NCBI GenBank assembly: GCA_019914945.1
Contig: CM034112.1
Coordinates: 891,001 to 955,000 of the forward strand
Direction: 5' to 3'
Origin: Typha latifolia
Lineage: Eukaryota > Streptophyta > Magnoliopsida > Poales > Typhaceae
DNA length: 64,000 nt
Below are positions 1 through 11,712 of this stretch, in pieces. The stretch's first letter is position 1, and the number at the start of each line of letters is the position of its first letter. The notes under the pieces are model-generated. The model made no database searches. It was not told where the DNA came from and was given only the letters and a program-made list of their open reading frames with translations. Both the position numbers and the translations under genes were made by a program.

Positions 1-253
1 ACTTTCATAAATGACAAAAATATGGCTAAAGCACAGAAGGCGCCATTTTTATAGAAAAGGCACATAGATAAGCATCTTGCCTGAGAGAACAACTTCGATC
101 TTTGATCCTTTCCACCAACATAAAATATGCATGACACAGATGGTAACCAGTTAAGCAATTCACTCTGAAACCATAAAAGGTTAAGCAATAAAGCCTTAAA
201 TTTCTAACAAAAACAACATAAATGAAATAATAGAAATAATTAAATAGCTTCAC
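1..253. other. BRM intron sequence at window edge
   Basis: Continues past the donor site at 253-252 (minus strand) of the last visible BRM exon. It is AT-rich with no recognisable coding block, so it is read as intron. The next BRM exon should lie to the left of this window. Confidence 0.7.
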
Positions 254-3200
254 CTTCCAATTAACTAAGACAGCATTTGGAACTATTATAAGATGTGGCC
301 CATAATTCCCTTTGAACTCCATCAAATAAGCAATCAATGCCATAACCTGCAAGTCAACAAGAGTTGCCAAAAATCATTGCAGTACAATGGGAACAATATT
401 TGCTTTTCCTATTCTATATAAAGCAGTAGCACATTGCACCATAGAAAATTTGCCCCAATACAGCCAATAGACCAAAAGAAAATCATTGACACTAGAAAAA
501 TAAAAACTGAACAAAGCAGTCATCCGTCAATAGAAAGCAAGAAAAAGATAAGAATAGGACTTAGAGGTTGAGAGGTAGTAAGCAACCTGAACAGTCTTAC
601 CAAGACCCATCTCATCTGCCAAAATACCATTCAACTTGTTATTGTACAAAGAGAGCATCCACTGCAGACCAACCTGGATAAAAGCATAGACACTAGCTAA
701 GATGATTAAATTTGACTATGTACAAAAGCAATCTATTAGAAATAGGACTTGCACCTACAAGCTGGTAATCTCTTAAAGTTCCGCAACGTAGCATTGAAGG
801 CTGCCTTATAACTCTTTCATTCACAGCATGAGCCAGATTATAATACCTAAAAGACAATCAAAATCTCTAATGTGATTAAAACAAAGCAGCTCCAAGAACA
901 AAAGTAGTGATTTTGAAATGACAGAAGAAGTCCTTAAACACAAACTGCATTCATATAAGATTGATGTTAGAATGAGAAGATCAAAATTTGAAATTAATTG
1001 CTTGAATACAGTCCAGGAGCAGAAAGCTAGTATTCATAGCCGATAACTCACTTGTTAGCAGATGAATTGTCCCTAGGAGCATTCATCTCTGAGAACCGAT
1101 TCCTTATCACTACCTCCTCGGCAGCACATGCTGCTGCAGTCTTGACTTCTTCTTCTGAAAGACCCTATTGAAAGAGAACACGCATATTAAGTTGGGACAA
1201 TGTATGACATAAAAGGAAATGAAAACCAAATGGAAACTTTTCTGCCATTCTTCAAGTGAATAATACCTGCGCACGTGCAGCAGTTGCAGCAGCATTTGAA
1301 GCCTCTTCAACCTCTTGAAAATTCTTTGCAGCTGTTATTTTCCCACCAAGTTTGAGCAAATACTCTTCCGTCTGGGATAAGAAGGAAGATAGAACAGAAT
1401 ATCGTTGAGCTGCATCACCATGAATATTTGTCTGCTGCTCCAGTAACATTTCACGATATCTATCCACATCATTGTTTTTCAATGCCTCCATTCTTTTGTC
1501 ACGACCATCATCCTTCTTCTTTGAAAACTCCCTCAACATCCTTTCGTGATATTTAGCAACTCCTCTATTGCGTGCTGTCCGTGCATCGCGAATGGCCCAG
1601 TGTGCCTCCAAGAGCTTCTTCCGCCATTGGATAATAGATTTCAGTTGCTTTTCTCTCAAGACCTTTTGCGCTTGTTGCACTTGCCTCAAAAGCTCAAGAC
1701 GTTGGCGTTCACATTCTCTAACAAACTTTCTGTATGGCCTATCAGACATTGCCATTATCTCCTGTTGTTGCTGATCAACTTCATCCCTCAGACGAGCCTG
1801 AAGATCTAGCAGTCTGAGTTTCTTTTCCTCGATTTGCAACCGTAGAACAAGATCAGGCCTAATCCTTCTTCTTTCTAGGTTAACTGCAAGCAATCCGCTT
1901 ATCTTTTGCAGATTTTCAGTTCTTTTCTTATTAAGCACAATTATACCTTCTTCAACTAGCAAATCTTTCACATCATAAGCTAATGTCAAATTACTAGAGT
2001 AATTTGCAGTTACTGATCCTAATGAATCATGCTTCCTAGTGAAGGATGGAAAATCAAAAATTGGACCATGATATTTTCTAGTAACATCTCTTTGAGAGGG
2101 TGTGTTACTTGTGGGGGACGGTTTTTTCACCTGCTCAACATCCACAGTGCCACTGTCTGCTGCTACAGATTTTCCCCTTTCAGCATTATAATCACCCTTG
2201 ACTGATGTCTTTGGACTTCCCCTTTCTACTTCCTGCTCAGATTTGACAGAAGAGGAATTATTATGATCTAATTTTGAGATAGATCCAACTAGCAAAGGTT
2301 CCTTTGATGTAGCTGCCATTCCGTGCATGCTGCTCACGACGGAAGCTTTCTCTTCTCCAGTAGAGGCCTCTTCTTTTGGCAGGCGCTGACCTTTGAGCAA
2401 TGAAGCATGCTCAGGAGCCTTCTGATTACTCTCAGTATGTCTCACATGCTCCTCGGCATTATTCACTGCAACCCTTTCCCGATTAACCATTCCTGGTAAG
2501 ATGAGCAACTGCTGCTGTGCTTGTGGATCAGATGGCTGAGATGTAATAGCTTCAAGAACTTCTGATGGTAGTGTCCGTTCACCACGCTGCCACACAGTAA
2601 ACAGGAACAGGAATTATAGTGACTAATGAGAAAAGTAGCGTTTGAGTATAATTTGTCCTTGTGCTCATAAGTAATTCGTCAGAGTTTGCATACATTAAGA
2701 CTTTGGCAAATAAAATACAAAAGAATAAAAAATAAAACAGATTAAATGCAAGTCAAACCCCAGTGGTACCTTGAGCCGCCTGAAAGCTAATATTTGTGCT
2801 TTAAGAACATGAAGCTGTTGTTTGGTAAACCCAATACGTTCTTGTGGGATGTGAGCTGACACACCTTGTGATGGAATTTGTGGACCCACTGTCTCATTGG
2901 AAATGATTCTGGGAGCAGCAGGTCGATTGAAATGTTGCTGGGGCCTTAGATATTGCATCTGAGCTGCCTCAGACCCAACCGAAGAAGTATTCTTTGAATG
3001 TGATGGCTCAGCGGCCTGGTTTATGCTACCAGATGTTTGTGGCAAATGCATCACTTGCCGTCCATTTCCAGTTGTCATTGAAGGTCCAACAACCCTTTCA
3101 TTTTGGCTCTCCCTGTTGTAAGCAGATATTTGCTGCTGCATTTGCATATTATTAAGATTCATTACATTAGTCTCCCCTCCAGTCGGCATGGAGTTAGGAG

Positions 3201-5625
3201 GGAGAGACTGTTGGGATTTTAAAGGGCCAGTCTGAACAGAAATCTCGCTTAAGGAGTTGCCATGTGCAGAATTTTCACTCCCAACTGGCGATGGCATAAC
3301 CTGTTGCTTTCCAGATGGCAGTGACTGTTGTGCAGTTATGCTAGTCTCGTTCTGCTTTTGCATTGCAGACATCCTAGCAGACTGCCAAAGTGGCAGAACT
3401 TGAGCAATCAGATTAACGTTGGCAGGAACAGACAGATCAAGATTGTGTTCCTTTGCCCAAGTCTGCAACGCTTGCAACTGAGACATTGCTAACTGATTAT
3501 TAGTAACACTGCTCAAATTTGCTTGTGACTGTGAAGATTGCATAGGTGGTCTCACCACATTTGTCGTTGCTAACTGCTGTCTAAATGCTATTTGAGGAGA
3601 TTTTAGATCATTTCTCTGCTCCACACTAGTTTGCCCTTGTTCCATCTGTTTCTCAGCGTGTGCAAAATGTTCGGACGATCTCTTAAACATAGATGACTGT
3701 GCCTGACTGGCTGCCTGAAGAGACATAAGTTCCTGCATTTTTGACATGTTGGTAAGCATCTCTTGATCCCTTCCAGAAGAACCAACCACATTCATTTTAC
3801 CCTGCTGCTGGGCCAGCATATTCCCATGAGACTTATGTTGAGCTGCCTGCAAAGCAAGTTGCAGGTAAGCTTGATGATTTGCATTCTGAACATGTTGTTT
3901 AGCTGCCTGCAAAACTGTATTCTGGTTTTCCTCACGAAACTGAGGGCCGCCAGGTTGATTAGACTGATGGGTTAAATCGTTGTGCGTCCTAGGTGGCTGA
4001 GGCAGAGGAATAACACCCGAAGATGATGGAAAGTTACTCCCACCCATCACTCCGTGTGCACCACCGGATTGGTAACTTAAAAATACATTTTCACCTTCGG
4101 CTTTTCTTAGCTCATGTTGCTGCCGTTGCTGCCGCTGCTGTTCTTGTTGATGCAGTGCCTAAGTAATTGTACAAGTAAAAGAGGTACTTAAAACTTTAAA
4201 CGTTCAAACTGCCATGACTACGTAGATTATAAGGTTAGAAACAAGGCAATAATATAACTAATTTTACTAAAAGGCACTTCAGATCATTCTTATTTGCTCA
4301 TTGAGTAAATACAACTGCAAACATAGTGAAATTATCCACAAACTTCCAGTTGAGAGAAAGAATAAGATGCAATTTATGGTTTTATTCGGCGAAAAATTTG
4401 GATAGATACAAAGGAAGAATCCTCAATCAAAATCTCCAAGCTACTGATAAATCATTCTGTCATGTTTATGTCATGTAGCTTCACATCTAGAGCCAAACTC
4501 CGAGAATCTGCCTCTAAATAACTAATTTGATGCCCTTGATGAAGCATTTTGTAAAGTACAAAATGGAATTCTAAGAGACAAAAATTAAAAAACACTTAAA
4601 AAATCTAAGTCAGAAAGTTCGCAAAGCAAGAAATTTAACCACCTATAAATGATTCATATAACAAGAACTATGTCTACTTATAAAAATCACAAACCACACC
4701 TACTGTAACAGAACATGAAATAAGTTCCAAACAAAAGGAACACAGCAAAACGATTTAAAAGCAGTCCCAATAAAATTCTTATTAAGAGACCCTATAGAAA
4801 AGGTTCTCAACGGAAACAATGAAGAACAGTCAAACCGAGACAACGAAAATTTCTGAGAAAAAGAACCATTGGTGCAACGACAATTCATACGTTGCCAAAA
4901 CCTTCAAATTCATGCGAAATCAATTGTGGGAAAGAATCTTAATCAGAAGCAAAAACATGCACAAAATGGGGGGTCAAAAGATAAAAGGGAATGCTACACA
5001 TTCTTCATCTAACGAACCCAATATTAAACAGAAAAGCAATAAAAGTTTCAAATCAAGAACTGAGCTAGATTTAGAAGAGCATTAAAGAGGACGAACGAGC
5101 ATGAAAACTTTCAATAAGCCCACTGGAAACTGAAAGACCACAACTTCCAGAATGAACTCGAAAACCCCAAAGAATAAAGGAAGTCTGAAAAGACGGGAAG
5201 AAATGAGTACGAAAGGTTTTGCGCAAAGTCATTGTCTATCCCACAGACCTGCATGAGATTGACAGAATCTAAGCCAACCAGAATCCTACGGAGTCGGAGA
5301 CATCTTCCACTCCAAATTAAAGAAACAAACAGTAACCCCGGACCACGTCCCCACTTTCCCCCAGATATGGAAACAAACACCACCCGCCGCAACTTGCGCC
5401 GACCACGAGAGATTAAAAGCCAAAAGAGAGCAGGCACGAAATCCCACTCACCTGCCTATAAGCCAGCTGCTGCTGCTGGATCGAATCAAACCCTAGATGC
5501 CCCTGCGCGGAGGAAGATGACGACGGCGAAGCGGAGGAAGAAGGAGAAGGCCGCCCGGACGGCGTAGGCGGCGCCGCCGGGTTCCGGCCGTTCCCAGCGG
5601 CGCCACCACCACCCCCGGATTGCAT
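254..5625 (-). CDS. BRM: SWI/SNF chromatin-remodelling ATPase BRAHMA, N-terminal part (cut by window edge)
   Basis: Nuclear ATPase subunit of the plant SWI/SNF (BAF) complex, which slides or evicts nucleosomes. Seven coding exons are readable on the minus strand: 5625-5452, 4158-2770, 2586-1267, 1164-1052, 846-759, 673-587 and 346-254. All junctions are GT-AG and the frame stays open for 1088 codons. Residues 1-58 are Gly/Pro/Ser-rich and start MQSGGGGG, as in known BRM proteins; the ATG at 5625 is the first in frame. A long Gln/Asn/Ser-rich region follows. The QLQ motif ([20 protein letters not shown]) ends exon 2 near residue 520. The basic HSA helix, the binding site for actin-related proteins, lies near residues 760-880. 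The SNF2 ATPase domain begins near residue 1000, with Walker [13 protein letters not shown] near residue 1050 and the following [12 protein letters not shown] block. The rest of the helicase, the SnAC region and the bromodomain lie outside the window. Family identity is very secure. Confidence 0.96.
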
Positions 5626-8600
5626 AACCAAGAACCCAACCCTAGCTCGAAATCTTCGGTATGCTCCAAAACCCTACAAATCCGGAGATCGGACACCAAA
5701 AACGAGGGGTTTTTTTAGATCTGACGCACCAGAAGCGGTTTTCCGGTAATCTTTGCTAGGAATTGGGTCTCCAGAACTGGGGAATGACAGATCGGAAGGG
5801 GAATCTTTTGTCGGAATACCGGATCGAGGAAGGAAGCCGGTGATGGAGTCGGATTAAAAACCCTCGATTGCGTGCCGCAGTCAAACCCTAGCCCTGTTTC
5901 CTTTTTTTTTTATTTCTTTGTTTCTTTTCGCTCGTTTTCTCTTTTTTTTTTACGCCCTCACAAGAGATGAGAGCCGTCAATTTTTATATAAACCCCGGGT
6001 TAGAAGCCCGTGACACAAGCAGTAAATGCCATTGCAGTTGCAAACAATTACGAACGTATCCCTAGTTTTCACGAAATGAGAAAACCGCTCTTTTGCTCGC
6101 AAAACCGTGTTGCTCATTGATTTCCGAATATACCCTTGAGTTGAAGAATTAATTCATTAATTTGCCCCTTTGTCACATATAATGGTGTACATTACATAGT
6201 TACATGTTTGTGTAAAGGGTCATAACTTGGAATTTCCTAAAGTTATGAGGGTAATTCTCGTAATTTAAGCAAATAGGTCACCCTCTCCTATTTCACCGAT
6301 TGCTTTAAGCGGATCCGGTATTCCGTGGGGCTACACCGCTCGGGAAACCGCTGCCTATCTGAGATTTGTCGGTTTGCCGATGCGGGTCCCACTCCTCCGC
6401 CAATAAATGGAATTACAGCTGCTATTTTTCCCCCTTTCTCTCTCCCTCTCTCACACTAATGGGGAGAAATCAAGTGTGCCCCCACGGGACAGCGGACACC
6501 AAATCCCACGAAGGATCCAGCTGGACGAATCACGTAGGGGACACGGAAACGCACGTCTGCTCGCCGCGCGACGTTCTGCGAACCCCATTGCCGTCCACGG
6601 GGTTTGGCAATAGATGCCGTTGTCTTGGGACATGGGAGTGTGGGGTCTCTGAGTGCTGACTTGGACTCATCAAGAGGGTCTGAGAAGCAAGAAAGTTGGG
6701 ACCTTTTCCTGACCTTTGGCAGCTTTTTATGTTACTATCATTTAATTAATAATAGATAAATTCATTGTACGGGATTGCTAGGATTAGTCTTTGTAATTTC
6801 ATTGTTAAACAACAAAATCTCCCATGATTTTGCTATGATGACAGCCATATATGTGGTTTAAACTTGTTTCAATTTGGTGTCAATTTTTAACGTCGTAATA
6901 AATACTTGATCGATTAACAGATTGCGTGAGTGACCTTCGCAATATGAGTGATAAGGCAATTAATGAGGTTTGATACGTTTGTTATAAATGGGCTGGTGAC
7001 TTGGTATGTGTAATGAAAGAGGTGGACCGGTTAATAACTATAGGGTCATTTTATAATACTCGCGTGTAACAAATGGGTTATGTTCGTGTTGATTTGAATT
7101 TAACCTAACTCGACTACAACAAATCCGCATGTTGTTGGTGATATGGTAACTTATTTGAGACTTGGAATGTTGTTGTAGCTTAGTAATTCGATCGTATCTT
7201 TGAATTATTACTTAATTAATTTTATTATTAGAGTGTTATATATGTATAATTTGTGGTCATTATAGTCAATTTATTTGTCCAACTTGTATACTAAGAGTTA
7301 TCTTTTTTGTCTAGTCTATAATTAACATAAATACTCATAGTTAATCAAGGTAAAAGGAATGAACAAGAAGGATAAATGTGAGTGGTGGGTAGAGAGAATT
7401 ACAAGTAAAAAAGAGCCAAGAATTCGGTGGATGAGATTGTGCTTTTAAACGAACAATAATATTTCCATTTCTACCAAAAGATAGAGAGTTTAGTAGAATT
7501 CTTATATGGGGCAAAGACCTTGAATTAGAAGGTCTTAGCATTGCACAACCTCCACATTTTTCACAAAAGATGATGGCGATAAGCATGTCCATGACTTTGT
7601 ACAACTTGGGCGAGATGAATACTGCTCTCTAGGAGCAGAAAAAGGTTTCCAAGTAGGTCAATCTATTAAGGGAAATAATTTATGACCGGGAGAGTAAAGT
7701 TGCATTAGAAGAATATGTGCTTAACTAACTCCAAGGGTGCAAGTTTGGAAGACTAGTAAAGCCTTTCATGGAGAGGTTTTTATAGCATGGAGTATGTTGA
7801 GATGCATAACCTGGGATGAGAATTTGAGATGCCAAAACTAAGGGAAAAGAGAGGTTTTTTTTTATTTTTAAATTCAGGCAAAAGAGGGTTGACATCGAAG
7901 AATTGATGATGTCGTAGTGAGATTTTATCTTATAAATATTAGATGAAATGAGTCTCTAGACAATACTATTTCTGAGCAAATCAGATGGCAAACCGAATCT
8001 TAGACGAATAAGTACTTGATGGGTCACAAGATTATTTCTTCTTAGCTGTTAAAAAATAGAAGAGATTTCAACTGAAGCATTTCTTGAGAGCATACCTGCG
8101 ATAGTGCATAGTCTGTCCAAAAGGAACTTGTAAGGTTAAATAAAGAAAATTAGCTATTTTTAATATATAGATCAAACGCGGAGACTCTTGAATTTCATAT
8201 TTCAAACTAGTTTGATCTCGAAGCCTAATTCAAACATATTCAAGTTTGACCCAATGAATACAAGTTGACCCAATGAATGAGCTAAGGTTCAATTAATTTA
8301 AAAATAATACAAAAATATTTTAGGAGCCCAAATTCCATAATTAGCTCTCATATAAATATTTTTCTATAAAACCTTGGATGGGCTACTTTTCGGTCTTATC
8401 CAACAACCTATGAGTTTTTTTTTCCCAATTTTGTGTATAATAGACTAACTTTAAATTCCTTTTTATTGTCGCATGTTTTTCACACGTCGAGTTGGACATA
8501 AACGAACGAGAGCATACTTAGATCGTCTCTTCTAAGAAAAAGAGTTCAAACCATTTGCATCTAATGCTATCGTAAAAAATTTACTAAAATATCACTCATA

Positions 8601-8839
8601 ATGCTCACAGAATAGCAGGGTTTGAGCGCTTGAGATTGTAACTCCATACAAACCATTATTATTTTTTCCAATTACGAGTTCCAAAATTAAAATGCAAAAG
8701 AGAGATTTAAGAGATTAGAATTAATCAAAGATGGGTCAACCCCTAAACCAAATTACGCTCCCACGATAACGCGAAATCTAACCGCCGCCATGAAGAGATC
8801 GCCTTCCAATATATAAGTATATAACCCAGCGTCAATTTC
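5626..8839. other. Intergenic region upstream of BRM and of the fibrillarin relic
   Basis: The first 250-350 bp next to the BRM start should be its 5' leader and core promoter, on the minus strand; it contains poly-T tracts and several CCCTA-type motifs. The 6300-6670 stretch is more GC-rich but shows only short unsupported reading frames. Around 7070-7140 there is sequence of the 'GGGTTATGTTCGTGTT...' kind, common in dispersed plant repeats. Around 7340-7760 are short stretches with codon-like composition interrupted by many stops; I could not match them to a family. From 7800 to 8840 it is AT-rich and featureless. Confidence 0.5.
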
Positions 8840-8860
8840 GATATAAAAAATCACACCATT

Positions 8861-8868
8861 AAACCCTA
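8861..8868 (+). promoter_or_regulatory. Telo-box (AAACCCTA) upstream of the fibrillarin relic
   Basis: AAACCCTA lies 92 bp before the fibrillarin-relic ATG and just downstream of a TATA-like ATATAAAA at 8841-8848. Telo-boxes are typical of plant promoters of ribosome-biogenesis, ribosomal-protein and snoRNA genes. Its presence here shows that the original promoter of this locus is still in place, although the coding part has decayed. Confidence 0.6.
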
Positions 8869-10450
8869 TATGCTGCTCAGTTCTCACTTGTTAGTTATAC
8901 ATTCACCTTCTTCCCCAGATCCTCAAGTACTTCGCCGCCTAACCTAATAAGAGCAGAAAATGAGGCTCCCGAGAGGTAAGTACAATTGAGTCTAGTGTTA
9001 CCTCTTTGCTTACTTTGATGCGATATTTTTAGTTTTTCTCCTTCTTTTCCTTGTTTCCAGGTGGTGGAAGAGGTGGAAGTTTCAGGGGTCGAGCTGATGG
9101 TGGTGGTGGTGGAAGACGATGGGGTATAGGAGGAGGAAGAGAAGGCCTTCGTTGCGGAGGGAAAAAGAAGAATGCTCTCTGTACTAAGAATATGGCGATT
9201 GGTGAGTCTGTCTATGGTGAGACGCGAATCTCTGTTCCGGTGAGCAAGAGGCCCAAAAGGCTTTTTTTTGTGCATGTTTATATTTATCTTAAGCATTTTC
9301 GTTATTGATTCGGGGTTCGTTTAGTTTGGCATTTTCTTTATCAAGGCGCTCTTACTGTTTGTAGAATGAGGATGGAACGAAGGCCGAGTACAGGGTGTGG
9401 AACCCGTTTCGCTCAAAGTTAGTTGCAGCTAATATTGGCGGTGCTGATAACGTTTGGATGGTAAGCTCTCTTTCTTCTTCTTTTCTACCTTTGCTGATTA
9501 TCGAAGGAAAATTTTGAGTTATGGCTGTTTTAAATTCATATGTTGCAATGACGAGGCTTCTTGTTCAAAGGCATCGTTCTGCACAGTTATATTTCGACTT
9601 CTTGCTTAGTTTATACTTTACATGACCCTGTCCTATCCATATGCTTTGAGCTGCTTCATTTAGTTTATACCTAGGCTCCAGGAACTCGAGTGCTGTACCT
9701 TGGAGCTGCATTAGAGACTACTGTCTCTCATGTATCTGACATTGTTGGGCCTGTAAGTTTTCTATATTGCAGTAAATATTGTGAAGTCTCAAGTTCATGG
9801 GATCTGTCTTATTTTGTGTCACTTGGCAGACATGGGCGGTTTTTACAGTTGAGTTTTCTCATAGAAGTGGCAGGGACCTTGTTAACATGGCAAAGAAGCG
9901 GACAAATGTTATTCCTATAATTGAAGATGCTAGACATCCTGCGAGATATAGAATGTTGGTTGGTATAACTATTTTGTTTTGTTTAGGATTAGTTTTTTTT
10001 TTAATTACTTTACAATATCCGGTTTGTCACATACAGAAAATATCGCTAAAGTCAGCACACTCTATAAAACTAAAATAAACTTGAGAAATATCTTCAAGTT
10101 GTCAGAATGCATAAAATTTCTAATCCTCTTAGAATAAATGACAACTTGTTGTCACATCATATCATTATTAGCAAAGTGAATTCTGAAGAAGTTTGGGACT
10201 TTTGTTTTAAATGAAAATTTCTTGAAATTCAGTTTGTTTTGAACCCTTTGCTATTTATTTTTGCAGTTGAGTTGATTCATAAATTGGAAGTTACTTTGCT
10301 ACTGGATTTATCATCATTTGTTGGTTTTTCATGAAAATCTATAATCATTCTTCTTTCTTTTCCTTTAACGTCTTTTTTGGCATATGGGCATGTAATGTCA
10401 AGCATATTTGCAAAAGTTTTGCAATGTCAGTATGTTTTCATTGAACACCA

Positions 10451-10521
10451 AGCATATGAGGAACTTACTCGGATTCCCCTTCAGGACAATAATGGATGAT
10501 GCAACTTGAGTTTCTGATGCT
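10451..10521 (+). ncRNA. Box C/D snoRNA, copy 1 (U60-like), in fibrillarin-relic intron 5
   Basis: A 71-nt unit bounded by a 5-bp terminal stem, AGCAT at the 5' end and ATGCT at the 3' end. It has a C-like box ATGAGGA at 10456-10462 (one mismatch to RTGATGA), a D box CTGA at 10514-10517, an internal GATGATG as C' candidate and CAGG at 10482 as a weak D' candidate. The stretch CTCGGATTCCCCTT just before D' is antisense to AAGGGGAATCCGAG, which resembles a conserved 25S rRNA sequence as I remember it. The fifth-nucleotide rule would place the methyl group on a G. Arabidopsis fibrillarin genes are reported to carry U60f snoRNAs in an intron, which supports this assignment. No computation was run. 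Confidence 0.65.
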
Positions 10522-10934
10522 GTTTTCTTTTCCTCCACCTCTTTATTTGTGGTCTTTTAGCTTTAGAAGCAATTTTTAATTTCGAGGTATTCATGTTGTA
10601 CAATAATTTATTCACGTTTTGACTTCTCAATTATGATTTTTTTTCCTACCACACTGCTTGGGAGTTTCGTTCTTTTATGTATTATTGCCTTCACATCAAT
10701 ATCAATCTTTCTGTTGACAAAACTAAACGTTGCCATGTAGAGGTTTCCTTTTGAAAAAGAGTAAATTTATTAAGCTGAAGTTTTTTTTCTTTCTATTAGT
10801 TTGTTGGCTAGTTGGCTGAAAGATGAGACACCGTTGTTGTTTACTCCTCATTTGGGGCCTATGAGCATCAAAAGCTGAAGTAAATTTATAAGTTTCAGGA
10901 TTTTATTATGTTATATACTTTTATTTGGACAACA

Positions 10935-11007
10935 AGCATATAATGAATCTACTCGGATTCCCCTTGAGGACATCATGATGGATGATGTAGATCGAGTTTC
11001 TGATGCA
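10935..11007 (+). ncRNA. Box C/D snoRNA, copy 2 (U60-like), in fibrillarin-relic intron 5
   Basis: Second copy, 73 nt, about 0.48 kb downstream of the first. It begins AGCAT with C-like box ATAATGA at 10940-10946 and ends CTGA at 11000-11003 followed by TGC, so the terminal stem is nearly kept. The 14-nt guide CTCGGATTCCCCTT is identical to copy 1, while the region before box D differs. The C boxes of the two copies deviate at different bases; a single ancestor with a perfect ATGATGA C box explains both. Which copy, if either, is still processed cannot be told from sequence. Confidence 0.6.
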
Positions 11008-11712
11008 CTTCTTTTATGACTTGTTTCTTTCTGAGCACACTACTTGATGTTTTACGTTTGTGTTTATCTATCGAAAATTTGAACATTAGACCATCATAAC
11101 CGTCAAGTATTTTCACATCTCACTTCAACATACTGATATATTTTCTTTTTACACTAAATTTTTCATGCTTTCTTGATATCAATAGACGGTTTCCCATGTT
11201 TATCTTGCTTACTTATGACTTGGAAGTGAGTTATTAACAATGAAAAAAAATGAAAACAATCAGAAAGCAGTGTTTGAGGTCTGAACGTAGACTTAGTTGG
11301 CTCCCTAGTTGTCCCTGGTGAAGTGCAACCTCTGAATGCATGAAGGGTGTATCAACTGTTTATGATGGTATGAGCCATCTAATGCTTATAATGATATTCA
11401 AATTGCTCAAATGACTGGTATTACATGCAAAGATCTTAGGCTCTTAGCATTAAATGACCGGTATTTGAAGTCTGAACCTTATGCGTAGGCGTTGGATATT
11501 GTAATATCTATACTGTAAGTAGTCTTGGTGGATGCTTTATGTTGTGTAAATATGGGTATGTTGCATTAATTCCACTATTCCTGTTGAGGTAGTATTCGCC
11601 CAAGAAGTAAAGAAGCTGCAAGTCAGATCAATTCAAGCCCTCGGAGCAAGTAACGCCGGAACCCTTTAACCGCGATCATGGCTGTGTCGGATGCCAAAGA
11701 AGCAAAAAATAG

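Larger units (their letters stand above)
8960..11712 (+). pseudogene. Fibrillarin (rRNA 2'-O-methyltransferase) gene, decaying; possible snoRNA host
   Basis: Fibrillarin is the nucleolar methyltransferase of box C/D snoRNPs. Five exons splice in an open frame: 8960-8975, 9061-9239, 9365-9460, 9675-9752 and 9830-9962. They encode a short Gly/Arg-rich N-terminus, then recognisable fibrillarin blocks: [39 protein letters not shown] and [20 protein letters not shown]. Signs of decay: about 20 residues usually present between the Gly/Arg domain and the 'ALxTKN' block are missing. The SAM-binding GAASGTT loop reads GAALETT. The sixth exon survives only as degraded sequence around 11377-11476 (LALNDRYLKSE against the usual LALNASYFLKSG). 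The last exon (about 11540-11712) keeps STIPVEVVFAQEVKKLQ but has a one-base insertion near 11623 before the EQV-PEPFNRDHGCV end. The large intron after exon 5 contains two snoRNA copies. A functional enzyme is very unlikely; a transcribed snoRNA host is plausible. Confidence 0.85.

Noticed and set aside
5232..5567. Plus-strand open frame opposite BRM exon 1 and intron 1
   Set aside because: Antisense to the conserved BRM N-terminus and low-complexity; no independent support.
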